A DNA stretch of 64,000 nucleotides from Sulfolobus sp. E5-1-F (lineage in GTDB: Archaea; Thermoproteota; Thermoprotei_A; Sulfolobales; Sulfolobaceae), in the NCBI RefSeq assembly GCF_009601705.1, contig NZ_CP045687.1:251527-315526 (forward strand), given 5' to 3'. How positions within the stretch are numbered: the stretch's first letter is position 1; every line of letters begins with the position of its first letter. Of this stretch, positions 34,664-44,097 are shown piece by piece. The translations under genes and the position numbers were made by a program. The notes beneath the pieces are model-generated. The model was given only the letters and a program-made list of their open reading frames with translations. It searched no databases and was not told the origin of the DNA.

Positions 34664-37600
34664 ATTTCTTTCTTCTTATCCTTATGAGAATTAAAATGAT
34701 AATTGTTACAATGTCTAACGCCACACCTATAATAATCAAAATTGGATTGCCCACGCTTAAATATCCTGATTTGATATAATTACTACCAATTGTTGTGATA
34801 TAATTTACATTATTACCTATAGTACTATTTATCTTTATTATTTGAGAATTAATTAAACTCACATTCAATGCCCTAGAATTTATCAAGGTTACTGAACCGT
34901 TTTCAACTATTAGATTACGTATTATACTATTAACAAACGTAGCGTTATGACCAACTATTATAGCATTATCTATAAATTCATTGAAGGCTATAGTACCATT
35001 GAATGCACGCACATACACATATGGTAAGACTACGAATTGGCTCGAAGGCGATAGTGGATTTATGGATAAGGTATTCACGTCTAGCGTAGCAGGGAAACTC
35101 GTAGGAATTCCATCCGCTGATATCCCTTCCACGTAAACATACCAATAACCAGATATACCATAAGTAGAATATCCTAAGGAGTTAGAAGATGATCCACTGG
35201 GGATTTGTAATTTACCGATCCAACTGCCGTTAAAGTATGTTAGAGGTACACTATATTGTAGTTGTAAGTTGTCAAACTGGCTAGAAAGATAAGAAGGAAC
35301 AATAATAGCGGAAAATGAGCCACATTTGACCTCAGTACCATTAGGATAAGTAATATTAGCTATTATGTAAATCTGTTGGTTTTGGTATACGATACTGGTA
35401 TTGGGTATTATTCTAACCTTAACATTAAGTGAATAAGGAGACACGTAAATTTGAGTTACACCTATGCCTTTCGCAGTAAAGTTAGAAGCGTTGTAAATTG
35501 CCTTAGCTACAACATAATAGTATCCGGGCTTCAATTTTGGCAAGGTAATTTGGGTTATATATATTAAAGTATTTTGATAAGTGATTGCATTTACGGGTAT
35601 AGAGTAAACTTCGGCACCGGATATGTTATAGAAACTTACCGTAACGTTTGGCGATCCCGTTGCTAAGGCTTCGGCAAGTATAGTAACGTTTTGACCAGGA
35701 GAGACTACAACTGGGTTTGTGAAGATTGGAGGATATACTGCATCAAGAATATATATTCCGCTAACGAATTCATCGAAACCAAATACATTCGGTATTTTAA
35801 TAAAGTAGACACCACTTACAATAGTACTTGGCAACTGATAGACCCCAGTAAGGTAACCAAATTGTATTTGTATACCTAAAACGGAAAGGTTTATCACTGG
35901 AGTTCTTTGCAATAGAACACTTGAAACAATTGACATCTTGTTGTCTATCTGATCATATTTATATATTATAGCTGTAAGATTTGGAGGATTCTTTACCAGA
36001 GAACCGTTAGGATATATAAGTTGAACCACTATAGGAACGGATTCAGGTTGTGGGAATAATGCAATAGGGGGAAAGATGAATTGGGCCTGATAGCCAATAG
36101 TAACGTAAGTATCACCTTCCAAATTATCAGCTTTTACTATTACCTCTTGTATACCACTTCCACTTGCAATAAACTTGCCAACCCAATAAGTTCCATTAAA
36201 TGATAATGGGAACTGCTGAATAACAGAACTGCCATTAAAAACCATTCCAATTACGCTTGATGGCATTATTCCGGAAATATTAGCGACTACTTTTACGACT
36301 TGTCCATCTAAATATGTACTATTATAGACTGCAACAGCAATAGTAGGGGAATGCATTACTTTAGGTAGTAATTGATACAGATATCCAGCATTTATTGACC
36401 CTAAACCAGTTACAGGATTTAACTCAGAGGAGTTAACATAATAAGGTGTATTATATCCAAACCTTATAGGCGTTAATGCGCTTGTATTTCTCAGCTCATA
36501 AAGGTAAGGATTTACAAATCCCAACCTACCATATTCTTGAGTCATTAAGTCAATAATCCCGCTAACTACTGGTGTAGCTAACGATGTACCTCCAACTAGG
36601 TAAGTTTGATTGTAGTAATATAAGATAAAAACACCAGTATATGGATTGGCATCAGCTACAACATCCGGAACTAATCTAAAACCATTACTGCCTTGATACG
36701 AAGGTGCTGGGAACAGTGTACTATATCCTCCAGTGGTAGCCCCTAGAACACTTTCCCCGCTCCACGCTGTCTCAATAGTCTTATTTCCTGAGATGTAAAC
36801 AGATGAACCACCTACTGCTAAAACATAAGGTATCGAAGCTGGGAATATTACGGAACCTTGTGGAGCTAAGAAGTAATTATAACCATTTCCGCCTGCGTCA
36901 CCAGATGCTGCGGTGAAAGTAATTCCCTCTACTTCACCTAGCCAGTATTCATACATTAACGAGTTGACATATGAAAGAGGAATTAGCCCTAAATCTACGT
37001 AAAGTTCAGGGATACCAAAGCTCTGTGATAGGACATTTACCTCATTTTGCTGAACTATATATGCTATAATTGCAGGAAGAGGAATATTTGGATTAGCGAC
37101 GTATAAAACAATTCCAGCATCGGGAGCTATAATATGTGCATACTCGATATCTAACGAGATCTCCATTGCCCAGCCTGTTGTTATACCATCATTAGGATTA
37201 TAAGCCCCTATAGGAACGATTTTAAAGAACGGAGGATTAGAAATATTGTATTGTTTATCAAATTCTTCTAATTGTTGCTGAATGTATGGGTCACCGTAAA
37301 AATCCAATACTCCTATAACAGTGCCTTTTCCAGTTATATTATGGGCATGTAGCCAAGTAATATTATAGGCATCAAGTAATTGACTAGGCGCTAAAGCATT
37401 ATATGCTACTGCTTGTGTAATGTTATAGAGCGTCGTAGGTTTATTTAGAATTAATGAAGTAATATTGGTACCTATTACAATAGCGTTTGGAATAACTGGA
37501 GATCCGGAAAACTCATAGAATTTCTTCCCATCAAATTCATAAACATAGAATTTTCCATTTAACACTTTTTCTAACTTGGAAACGGTTCCGCTAGCTAATA

Positions 37601-37892
37601 TCACATTCATATAGCTAGCTGCAGATATATTTAATTGCCTTAACTGAGATAAGGTTCTTGAAATTTCCTCAGTTGGAATGAAAAGCTTCTCCACTTGACT
37701 CTGATTTAATACAATATGTTGCTGAACATACTGTTGTAAAAGTGTTAAATTATTAGGTGGAAAAACTATAGCTACAGTTAAGTAATAGTTTGGAGATAAT
37801 GTAGAGATGGATTGGTTATTTATATTTGTCATAATCAATGGTAGAACGATACCACTTAAGGTTAAAATCAATAAAAATGTACTCCATATCAT
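34656..37892 (-). CDS. Secreted, membrane-anchored sedolisin (S53 pro-kumamolisin) protease
   Basis: The protein (1078 residues from this ATG) starts with a signal peptide (MIWSTFLLILTLSGIVLPLI). A pro-kumamolisin activation domain follows, then the S53 catalytic domain with Glu244 and Asp248 (WAMEISLDIEYAH), oxyanion Asp332 (AASGDAG) and Ser437 (GGTSLATPVV). A long beta-domain region with many glycosylation sites leads to a C-terminal anchor plus basic tail (IRIRRKK). It should digest protein outside the cell at acid pH. An upstream TTG at 37970 would add 26 residues, but the TATA box at 37916-37923 is 28 bases before the ATG used here. An ISH3-like copy sits about 110 bp upstream of the promoter. 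Confidence 0.88.
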   Translation of the reverse strand: MIWSTFLLILTLSGIVLPLIMTNINNQSISTLSPNYYLTVAIVFPPNNLTLLQQYVQQHIVLNQSQVEKLFIPTEEISRTLSQLRQLNISAASYMNVILASGTVSKLEKVLNGKFYVYEFDGKKFYEFSGSPVIPNAIVIGTNITSLILNKPTTLYNITQAVAYNALAPSQLLDAYNITWLHAHNITGKGTVIGVLDFYGDPYIQQQLEEFDKQYNISNPPFFKIVPIGAYNPNDGITTGWAMEISLDIEYAHIIAPDAGIVLYVANPNIPLPAIIAYIVQQNEVNVLSQSFGIPELYVDLGLIPLSYVNSLMYEYWLGEVEGITFTAASGDAGGNGYNYFLAPQGSVIFPASIPYVLAVGGSSVYISGNKTIETAWSGESVLGATTGGYSTLFPAPSYQGSNGFRLVPDVVADANPYTGVFILYYYNQTYLVGGTSLATPVVSGIIDLMTQEYGRLGFVNPYLYELRNTSALTPIRFGYNTPYYVNSSELNPVTGLGSINAGYLYQLLPKVMHSPTIAVAVYNSTYLDGQVVKVVANISGIMPSSVIGMVFNGSSVIQQFPLSFNGTYWVGKFIASGSGIQEVIVKADNLEGDTYVTIGYQAQFIFPPIALFPQPESVPIVVQLIYPNGSLVKNPPNLTAIIYKYDQIDNKMSIVSSVLLQRTPVINLSVLGIQIQFGYLTGVYQLPSTIVSGVYFIKIPNVFGFDEFVSGIYILDAVYPPIFTNPVVVSPGQNVTILAEALATGSPNVTVSFYNISGAEVYSIPVNAITYQNTLIYITQITLPKLKPGYYYVVAKAIYNASNFTAKGIGVTQIYVSPYSLNVKVRIIPNTSIVYQNQQIYIIANITYPNGTEVKCGSFSAIIVPSYLSSQFDNLQLQYSVPLTYFNGSWIGKLQIPSGSSSNSLGYSTYGISGYWYVYVEGISADGIPTSFPATLDVNTLSINPLSPSSQFVVLPYVYVRAFNGTIAFNEFIDNAIIVGHNATFVNSIIRNLIVENGSVTLINSRALNVSLINSQIIKINSTIGNNVNYITTIGSNYIKSGYLSVGNPILIIIGVALDIVTIIILILIRIRRKKFI

Positions 37893-37915
37893 TAAAGTAA
37901 GATGTATTTTCTGAG

Positions 37916-37923
37916 TGTATATA
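37916..37923 (-). promoter_or_regulatory. TATA box of the sedolisin gene
   Basis: On the minus strand TTATATAC is centred 28 bases before the ATG at 37892. It argues that transcription starts at this ATG and that the farther TTG is not used. Confidence 0.6.
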
Positions 37924-37947
37924 ATTTTTCCCAAGCTTCTTATGCTA

Positions 37948-37965
37948 TTTAACTCCCCAGTTAAA
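37948..37965. promoter_or_regulatory. Dyad TTTAACT-CCCC-AGTTAAA upstream of the sedolisin promoter
   Basis: Seven-base arms TTTAACT and AGTTAAA surround CCCC. The site is about 25 bases upstream of the TATA box, a usual place for an activator. A nearly identical dyad lies at 41101-41118 beside the replication origin. Confidence 0.45.
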
Positions 37966-38030
37966 ACCAAGAATGAGGAAAGGACCTCATAAACCTACAC
38001 ATTTGGTAATACATCTAATAAATTCAATGT

Positions 38031-39416
38031 CAGTATGGGGATTTCTTTTATCTTGATATAAACTAAAAAATACTAAGATAGTATTAAACTAACATTAACC
38101 CCATTAAAATATATTATATTGTGCTAAAGTAGAAGAAAAATAGCACTTTTCCTAATCAAGTGAAGAGGAATATAGAATTTATTGCACGTGAGATAAAGGG
38201 AAAGCGAGAGTGAGTCAATTCAAGTAAACAAGTAAACGAGTATACAAACAAACTGGGTAGTCCAAGTAAGATTTAGAACTCGTTTGAGATCCCTCTCCCC
38301 TCATCTCAGTCGAGGAAAGAGAGATCATCTCGTCTGCAAACTCCCTCAACTTGATCCTCCGACGAGATGAGAGAATAAACCAAGCATTAACTATGAGATA
38401 CGAGATGAGGACGATAACCAACTCCTTCCTCACGTCACAAGTCCTCGTCCTTATCCTAAAGCTCTCAAGGGAACGAAATGCAGTCTCTATTCCCCACCTC
38501 CTCCTATACATCTCAGCCAAGAAAATGGCCTCGTACTCCGAAACCCTACTCCTCACCAAAAACGAGACTAACCTATCTCCCTCCCTCAAGATAACCAAAT
38601 AAGCTCCAGAACGATGCCTCTTAACCAAGAAACCCGTATAGGTTACCCCAGCGTAGGTTACATTAATCTCCTCCAACTCCTTGAGGTAATTCTTATACAT
38701 GTTCAACCTAGCTGCTATGACGAAGTCAACTCCCCTCTCCACGAGGAACGAGAGTACCTCGTTCACGGCGAACTCCCTATCGGCGAAGATAATTGTTAGC
38801 TTGAATCCCAGCTCCTTGACTTGTCTCTCGAGGTTTGTGAAGATTTCCTTGAAGTTCTTTGTTACGTTCTTCTCGGTAACGGGTTGGACGCTTATGAATC
38901 CCTTAACTCTTCCCATGAGGTAGATCGCTATTTGGACTAGTCCATAGGTTGTGCCCTTGGTTGGTTTTATTCTCGCTAGTAAGTTCTTTGATTTGTGGTA
39001 TTGTGGTATTGCGTGGAAGTCCACTGCTACCCTCTTGTCCCTGACCTTGAGGAGTTTTTTAGCCTGTTCCTCTATTGCGCTTATCACGTTTTCAGCTTTC
39101 ACCGAGTTTAGGGCGTTGAGCGCGTATTTTCCCTCGTTTCCAAGCTCGCTTAAGTATCTTCCTCTAGCTTTCAAGAGTGCTCTCAAGATCTTTTTTACCT
39201 TCTCATCTGGGAGAGAAAGGAATATTAGGGAGAAAAGGGATAATAAATTCTTGAAGGCGGACCTAACGTAAGTTCTATTATGGTCTGTTGTACTGGTCAT
39301 ACGTTAGGTTCGCCTTCCTTATATACAAACTTTTCTCCTATTTTACATTTTGAAATTTAGCCTTATTGTATTTTATTTAATGCGTAATTTTCGCTAAAAA
39401 CGAAATCCCCATACTG
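38031..39416 (-). mobile_element. ISH3-like element, copy 2
   Basis: The 1386-bp element has the same 15-bp terminal repeats CAGTATGGGGATTTC as copy 1 and is flanked by the 4-bp repeat ATGT (38027-38030 and 39417-39420). I see no difference from copy 1 at 2285-3670, and it points in the same direction. It lies in the gap between the sedolisin and isocitrate dehydrogenase genes and leaves both promoters intact. Confidence 0.92.
38215..39300 (-). CDS. ISH3-like transposase (361 aa), copy 2
   Basis: The product is residue for residue the same as that of the copy at 2469-3554, with DDE elements VAVDFHAIPQYH, FADREFAV and YRRRWGIETAFRSLE. As the gene is complete in both places, either copy can supply the enzyme that moves the other. 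Confidence 0.93.
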   Translation of the reverse strand: MTSTTDHNRTYVRSAFKNLLSLFSLIFLSLPDEKVKKILRALLKARGRYLSELGNEGKYALNALNSVKAENVISAIEEQAKKLLKVRDKRVAVDFHAIPQYHKSKNLLARIKPTKGTTYGLVQIAIYLMGRVKGFISVQPVTEKNVTKNFKEIFTNLERQVKELGFKLTIIFADREFAVNEVLSFLVERGVDFVIAARLNMYKNYLKELEEINVTYAGVTYTGFLVKRHRSGAYLVILREGDRLVSFLVRSRVSEYEAIFLAEMYRRRWGIETAFRSLESFRIRTRTCDVRKELVIVLISYLIVNAWFILSSRRRIKLREFADEMISLSSTEMRGEGSQTSSKSYLDYPVCLYTRLLVYLN

Positions 39417-39561
39417 ATGTAACGACTTAATATAACTTAATAAGTTATGTGAAGCACTTGTCCACTAAAGTAAATTATCGTTTTAGGAAGCTCGGTAACT
39501 GTTTATAAAAGATCATCAACAAAATAAACTTCATTTTTTAATGCTAAAATGTGAACAGTGA

Positions 39562-39569
39562 TTTTAAAA
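39562..39569 (+). promoter_or_regulatory. TATA box of the isocitrate dehydrogenase gene
   Basis: TTTTAAAA is centred 26 bases before the ATG at 39592, as expected for a leaderless gene. It is about 145 bases downstream of the ISH3-like copy. Confidence 0.6.
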
Positions 39570-39591
39570 CTCCATATTAGAGATAGATTTT

Positions 39592-40830
39592 ATGCAAAAG
39601 ATACCAGAAGATGGAGAAGTAATTAAATTTGAAAATGGAAAATGGATTGTACCTAACAACCCAATAATTCTATACGTTGAAGGGGATGGGATAGGACCAG
39701 AAATAACACACGCTGCAATGAAGGTCATAGATAAAGCAGTTGAAAAAGCTTATGGATCTAGTAGAAAAATTAAATGGGTAGAAGCTCTAGCTGGAGACAA
39801 GGCAGAAAAACTAACCGGAAATAGATTCCCTAAAGAGACAGAGGAATTGATAGAGAAGTATAGGGTCTTATTAAAAGGACCTTTGGAAACACCAATAGGC
39901 AAAGGATGGAAATCTATTAACGTTGCAATCAGATTAATGTTGGATCTTTACGCAAATATTAGGCCAGTAAAATACATTCCGGGTATAGAGAGTCCCATTA
40001 AGAACGCTGATAAGATTGATATGATAATATTTAGGGAAAATACTGATGATTTATACAGAGGAATAGAGTATCCTTATGATAGTGAACAAGCTAAAAAAAT
40101 TAGAGATTTCCTCGAAAAAGAGTTAGGGGTGGAGATAGAGGACGACACTGGCATTGGTATAAAAGTTATTAGTAAGTTTAAGACGCAAAGGATTGCAAGA
40201 ATGGCCATAAAATACGCTATAGAACATAAACGAAAGAAAGTTACGATAATGCACAAAGGTAATGTGATGAAATACACTGAAGGGGCATTTAGAGAATGGT
40301 CATATGAGGTTGCAACAAAAGAGTTCAGAGATTACGTTGTTACTGAAGAAGAGATTACGAAGAACTACAATGGAGTACCTCCATCTGGGAAAGTTATAAT
40401 AAATGATAGAATAGCCGATAATATGTTCCAACAGATAATTACTAGACCAGACGAATATGATATAATATTAGCGCCTAATGTAAATGGGGATTACATATCA
40501 GATGCAGCAGGCGCATTGGTAGGAAATATTGGAATGTTAGGTGGTGCAAACATAGGTGATACTGGAGGCATGTTCGAGGCGATACATGGTACCGCACCTA
40601 AATACGCTGGTAAGAATGTTGCAAATCCTACGGGAATAATAAAAGGTGGAGAGTTAATGTTAAGGTTTATGGGATGGGATAAGGCAGCTGATTTAATAGA
40701 TTCAGCAATTATGGAGTCCATAAAGCAAAAGAAGGTTACCCAAGATCTCGCTAGGTTTATGGGTGTAAGAGCATTATCGACCACTGAATATACTGATGAA
40801 TTAATATCAATAATCGATACGATATCTTAA
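39592..40830 (+). CDS. icd: Isocitrate dehydrogenase (NADP-type)
   Basis: The 412-residue protein has the signatures of the isocitrate/isopropylmalate dehydrogenase family: YVEGDGIGPEIT at the start, the substrate loop around KGPLETPIGKGWKSINVAIRLMLDLYANIRP with the Ser and Arg residues that bind isocitrate, the RENTDDLYRGIEY segment, and NVNGDYISDAAGALVGNIGMLGGANIG with the metal-binding Asp residues. The longer form with EAIHGTAPKYAGKNVANPTG fits NADP-dependent isocitrate dehydrogenase. It oxidises isocitrate to 2-oxoglutarate in the citric acid cycle. In S. solfataricus, as I recall, icd lies two genes from cdc6-3, just as here. Confidence 0.94.
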   Translation: MQKIPEDGEVIKFENGKWIVPNNPIILYVEGDGIGPEITHAAMKVIDKAVEKAYGSSRKIKWVEALAGDKAEKLTGNRFPKETEELIEKYRVLLKGPLETPIGKGWKSINVAIRLMLDLYANIRPVKYIPGIESPIKNADKIDMIIFRENTDDLYRGIEYPYDSEQAKKIRDFLEKELGVEIEDDTGIGIKVISKFKTQRIARMAIKYAIEHKRKKVTIMHKGNVMKYTEGAFREWSYEVATKEFRDYVVTEEEITKNYNGVPPSGKVIINDRIADNMFQQIITRPDEYDIILAPNVNGDYISDAAGALVGNIGMLGGANIGDTGGMFEAIHGTAPKYAGKNVANPTGIIKGGELMLRFMGWDKAADLIDSAIMESIKQKKVTQDLARFMGVRALSTTEYTDELISIIDTIS

Positions 40831-40922
40831 TTTTTACAGTAAATTTCCTCTGTTACTACAGCATCAATATACCCTAAATTGTTTTTTGTCTCTCAGTGAA
40901 TTTCCTCTGTTTCCGATGAAAG

Positions 40923-40989
40923 CTGTTCTTTTTTACTTGGTCTAAATTATACAAACAATTTTCTTTTTTAATTTACTAATATAATGTTT
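40923..40989. other. AT-rich putative duplex unwinding element of the origin
   Basis: Between the second and third boxes the DNA is rich in T-runs and TTTAATTTACTAATATAA-like strings, more AT-rich than its surroundings. Its position between oppositely oriented boxes is that of an unwinding element. Confidence 0.5.
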
Positions 40990-41100
40990 CAGAGGAAATT
41001 AGCTGTGTGTTCCTTTAAAAATAATATTACTTTATACAAAGGTATTACTTTAGGTTAATGATAGGGTATTTTAACCTTCAACAACGTCAGAAATTTACTG

Positions 41101-41118
41101 TATAACTGGGGAGTTAAA
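41101..41118. promoter_or_regulatory. Dyad TATAACT-GGGG-AGTTAAA at the edge of the origin
   Basis: This 18-mer has one mismatch in its arms. It shares TAACTGGGGAGTTAAA with the minus strand of the dyad in front of the sedolisin promoter (37948-37965). It directly adjoins the last origin box. Confidence 0.45.
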
Positions 41119-41284
41119 AGCTATCTATTCTGAAAATTTTACAAAAAACTACTCAATAATTATGCTAATAATGTCTATACGGTCATGTTACCTATTTGTA
41201 AGGGCAAATTATTTTTAGATTTTATACAGTTAAGAGTCTAACAATTTTGAAAAGATTAATAAGTAACTTTTTTAACCTAGCTAT

Positions 41285-41587
41285 GTGGCAATGGTTATTA
41301 GGCGTACGTTTATAAAGTCTACCTTAGCGGTGTCTTTTTCAATATCTTATTTATTGTACCTTATTGCTAGGGTCTCTTTCGGATCTGGTAAACTCGCCTT
41401 TATTATAGCATTATTGCAATTGTATCCCTATTTCCTAATCGAATATTTACCTACAGTACAAGTTGTTTCGTTATTCTTTCAGTCGCTTTTATTACTTCTT
41501 TTTGCTATTTTGATTTTACTGATTACTTACATGTTATTTTCATTCTATAAATTATACAAAATTGTTAAAACCTCAATTTTGAAGTAA
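41285..41587 (+). CDS. Small membrane protein between the origin and cdc6-3
   Basis: The 100-residue protein has three hydrophobic segments (AVSFSISYLLYLIARVSF, AFIIALLQLYPYFLIEYL and a long LFFQSLLLLLFAILILLITY), with basic ends. The start may be GTG 41285 or ATG 41291. AGATTAATAAG near 41253-41263 is at the leaderless distance from the GTG. I do not recognise the family. Its position beside the origin is shared, from memory, with S. solfataricus. Confidence 0.5.
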   Translation: MAMVIRRTFIKSTLAVSFSISYLLYLIARVSFGSGKLAFIIALLQLYPYFLIEYLPTVQVVSLFFQSLLLLLFAILILLITYMLFSFYKLYKIVKTSILK

Positions 41588-41596
41588 TATTGATAT

Positions 41597-41641
41597 AACC
41601 TGTGGTCTAGATATTACCAACAGAGTCATAGGAAACAGGTT
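41597..41641. promoter_or_regulatory. Inverted repeat with GGAAAC before cdc6-3
   Basis: AACCTGT (41597-41603) and ACAGGTT (41635-41641) form an inverted repeat across 31 bases. The right arm belongs to ATAGGAAACAGGTTTAAC, which holds the GGAAAC core of Cdc6 boxes and the TATA-like GGTTTAAC 26 bases before the GTG of cdc6-3. This suggests that an Orc1/Cdc6 protein controls this gene. Confidence 0.4.
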
Positions 41642-41667
41642 TAACAGTAGAAACATTAGAAGCTAGT

Positions 41668-42846
41668 GTGATAAGGGAGACATTGAAAGGTGGTAAGGGT
41701 GAAGTCATAAAAAACCCTAAGGTCTTTATCGATCCGTTATCTGTATTTAAGGAGATACCGTTCAGAGAGGATATATTAAGGGACGCTGCAATAGCTATTA
41801 GGTATTTTGTCAAGAATGAGGTCAAGTTTTCGAACTTATTTCTTGGATTAACCGGTACTGGAAAGACTTTCGTGAGTAAATACATCTATAACGAGATTGA
41901 GGAGGTTAAGAATGAGGATGAGGAATATAAGGATGTAAAACAAGCTTATGTTAATTGCAGAGAAGTTGGTGGAACACCACAAGCAGTGTTGTCATCATTA
42001 GCTGGTAAGCTGACTGGTTTTTCAGTGCCTAAGCACGGTATTAATCTAGGCGAGTACATTGATAAGATAAAGAATGGTACTAAGAACACAAAGGCCATAA
42101 TATATCTTGATGAAGTTGACACATTGGTTAAGAGGAGAGGGGGAGATATAGTACTTTATCAACTGCTAAGGTCAGATGCTAATATATCAGTTATTATGAT
42201 TAGCAATGACATAAATGTTCGTGACTATATGGAACCTAGAGTTTTATCATCCTTAGGTCCTTCAGTTATTTTTAAACCTTATGATGCAGAGCAACTTAAA
42301 TTTATCCTTTCAAAGTATGCAGAATATGGTTTAATAAAAGGTACCTATGATGATGAAATACTAAGTTATATTGCAGCTATCTCTGCTAAAGAACACGGTG
42401 ATGCAAGAAAGGCAGTCAATTTGCTTTTCAGAGCAGCTCAGCTAGCTTCTGGTGGGGGCATGATTAAAAAGGAGCATGTAGATAAGGCGATAGTGGATTA
42501 TGAACAAGAGAGACTCATAGAGGCCGTCAAAGCCCTTCCTTTTCACTATAAATTGGCTTTAAGGAGTCTAATAGAATCAGAGGATGTGATGTCTGCTCAT
42601 AAAATGTATACTGATCTTTGTAATAAATTCAAGCAAAAGCCTTTATCGTATAGAAGATTTTCAGATATAATATCGGAACTGGATATGTTTGGGATAGTTA
42701 AGATAAGGATAGTTAATAGGGGTAGAGCCGGTGGAGTTAAGAAGTATGCTTTAGTGGAAGATAAGGAGAAGGTGTTGAGGGCACTTAATGAGACTTTTGA
42801 AGATAGTATTGGTATTGGTGATTTTGATGATGTGGGAGAAAATTAA
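41668..42846 (+). CDS. cdc6-3: Orc1/Cdc6 replication initiator, Cdc6-3 type
   Basis: The 392-residue protein has an AAA+ module with Walker A GLTGTGKT (residues 60-67), Walker B IIYLDEVD (residues 144-151) and sensor 1 ISVIMISND. An [15 protein letters not shown] sensor 2 region and a C-terminal winged helix ([22 protein letters not shown]) follow. Sequence and length agree with what I remember of S. solfataricus Cdc6-3, crystallised with Cdc6-1 on oriC2 DNA. It binds origin boxes and helps load the MCM helicase. GTG is the only reasonable start because a stop lies 39 bases upstream. The next gene overlaps its last 17 bases. Confidence 0.88.
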   Translation: MIRETLKGGKGEVIKNPKVFIDPLSVFKEIPFREDILRDAAIAIRYFVKNEVKFSNLFLGLTGTGKTFVSKYIYNEIEEVKNEDEEYKDVKQAYVNCREVGGTPQAVLSSLAGKLTGFSVPKHGINLGEYIDKIKNGTKNTKAIIYLDEVDTLVKRRGGDIVLYQLLRSDANISVIMISNDINVRDYMEPRVLSSLGPSVIFKPYDAEQLKFILSKYAEYGLIKGTYDDEILSYIAAISAKEHGDARKAVNLLFRAAQLASGGGMIKKEHVDKAIVDYEQERLIEAVKALPFHYKLALRSLIESEDVMSAHKMYTDLCNKFKQKPLSYRRFSDIISELDMFGIVKIRIVNRGRAGGVKKYALVEDKEKVLRALNETFEDSIGIGDFDDVGEN

Positions 42847-43147
42847 GAGGCTAGAAGAGAGACTATATGAACTAAGAAGGGAAATTGAGGAAGTTGAAAA
42901 GGAATTAGAAGGATTACCAAGCGGACATCTTGAGGTAAAGGTAATTAATGGAAACATTTACTATTACTTAAGGTATTGGGAAGATGGTAAATTAAAGAGC
43001 AAATATGTTGGCAAATTTGCTAGTGATATTAAAGAAAAACTTACAAGAAGCGAGCAATTAAGAAGAAGATTAACACAATTAAAAGAGGAAGAAAAGAAGT
43101 TATCCAATATTATTAACAAAGTAGAAAAGATTATTACTGATTATTAA
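42830..43147 (+). CDS. Coiled-coil protein co-translated with cdc6-3 (DUF6788-like)
   Basis: From the ATG at 42830 the protein has 105 residues: an N-terminal coiled coil ([20 protein letters not shown]), a short beta hairpin with [20 protein letters not shown], then a second helix with many Lys and Glu. The hairpin pattern, Y-x-x-x-R-x-x-x-G-K-x-K-x-x-Y-x-G, is like DUF6788 proteins found in many mobile and archaeal contexts. The overlap with cdc6-3 suggests a linked role, perhaps binding the initiator, but this is inference. Confidence 0.6.
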   Translation: MWEKIKRLEERLYELRREIEEVEKELEGLPSGHLEVKVINGNIYYYLRYWEDGKLKSKYVGKFASDIKEKLTRSEQLRRRLTQLKEEEKKLSNIINKVEKIITDY

Positions 43148-43219
43148 ACATGTCTCTATATGTATGTTTTACTTTAAGATAGTCTTAAATAACCTATTCT
43201 CTATAGATATAGAATAGTG

Positions 43220-44050
43220 ATGCCTGTGATAATAGTATCGGCTCAGACATCGATTTCCCAAGCGTTATCTGGTATAGCTACTAGTATTATCGATGCAATA
43301 CCTTCTATAATACTATTTGTAATAATACTATTAATAGGTTATATAATAGGTAATATAGTAGCGTATTCTATTAGGGCGTTCTTAGGTAGGATTTTTAGAG
43401 AGGAACACGTTAGAGCTAGTGTTGACATAATAGCAGGTACGGTAAAGGCGTTAATCATATTAATTGCATTGTCAATAGCTCTTTCTTTTCTACAGTTGGG
43501 AGCAGCTTCTGGATATGTTCAACAGATAGCTAATTATTTACCTAAATTAGCTGGGGCTATAGTACTCCTTACCATAGGCTTAACTCTAGTCAATATTCTG
43601 GTTGATTACATGCAGAGGCAAATAGGAGCTAGATCTCAAGATGACTTGATAACTGCGATATTTAACGTTCTGAGGTTTGGTCTTTATGCTGCTATCTTAA
43701 CTGTTGCCGCATCCTTAGCAATTTTCAGTGTTATACCATATGTTGATCCTTATGTATTTTATGCGATAATATTAGGTGCCGTAATACTATATGCCGCATA
43801 TGCCTTAATTGATAAAGTACTAGTTCCTTTTGCGAACTCTAATCCAGATTTAGCCTATGTCGCAAATTACGGTAGATTAATATTATATATTATTGTACTA
43901 TTAATTGCAATCGCTATAATAGTTGAACCCTTCGGAAATGTTACATCAATAATATACGCTATATCGTGGGGTCTGGCAATAGCTTTTGCCATAGCATTAA
44001 TTCCTCTGGTTATAAGTTTGGTAAAGAAATTCTTGGCAGAAATTAAATAA
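43220..44050 (+). CDS. Multi-pass membrane protein with conserved TM-helix repeats (MscS-related)
   Basis: The 276-residue protein has six or seven membrane helices in two similar halves. IPSIILFVIILLIGYIIGNIVA and LPKLAGAIVLLTIGLTLVNIL are both of the P-x-x-x-x-x-x-x-L-L-x-G form of the conserved TM helix that precedes MscS-type channels. The MscS beta domain itself is missing. It is likely a small channel-like or scaffold protein of the membrane. A GTG three bases earlier is also possible as start. Confidence 0.65.
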   Translation: MPVIIVSAQTSISQALSGIATSIIDAIPSIILFVIILLIGYIIGNIVAYSIRAFLGRIFREEHVRASVDIIAGTVKALIILIALSIALSFLQLGAASGYVQQIANYLPKLAGAIVLLTIGLTLVNILVDYMQRQIGARSQDDLITAIFNVLRFGLYAAILTVAASLAIFSVIPYVDPYVFYAIILGAVILYAAYALIDKVLVPFANSNPDLAYVANYGRLILYIIVLLIAIAIIVEPFGNVTSIIYAISWGLAIAFAIALIPLVISLVKKFLAEIK

Positions 44051-44097
44051 GTCTTTATAACAAGCCTTTTTTAAACTCTAGTTACCCTATTATTTTT

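Larger units (their letters stand above)
40837..41118. other. Replication origin (probably oriC2) with repeated Cdc6-type boxes
   Basis: The gap between icd and cdc6-3 has four related boxes of the form CAGAGGAAATTNRCTG. Two are on the minus strand (40837-40852, 40894-40909), one on the plus strand (40990-41005), and a shortened one (CAGAAATTTACTG) is at 41088-41100 on the plus strand. The second box continues on the minus strand into TCATCGGAAACAGAGG, which resembles the origin recognition box core with GGAAAC. A very AT-rich stretch (40923-40989) lies between the inward-facing boxes and would be the unwinding element. A dyad with GGGG follows at 41101-41118. In S. solfataricus oriC2 is known to lie next to cdc6-3. 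Confidence 0.75.

Noticed and set aside
40837-41102. Miniature transposon (MITE) with TACAGTAAATTTC inverted ends and a TA duplication
   Set aside because: The ends are two of four similar boxes that also occur inside the region and resemble Cdc6 binding sites next to cdc6-3, so a replication origin explains them better.
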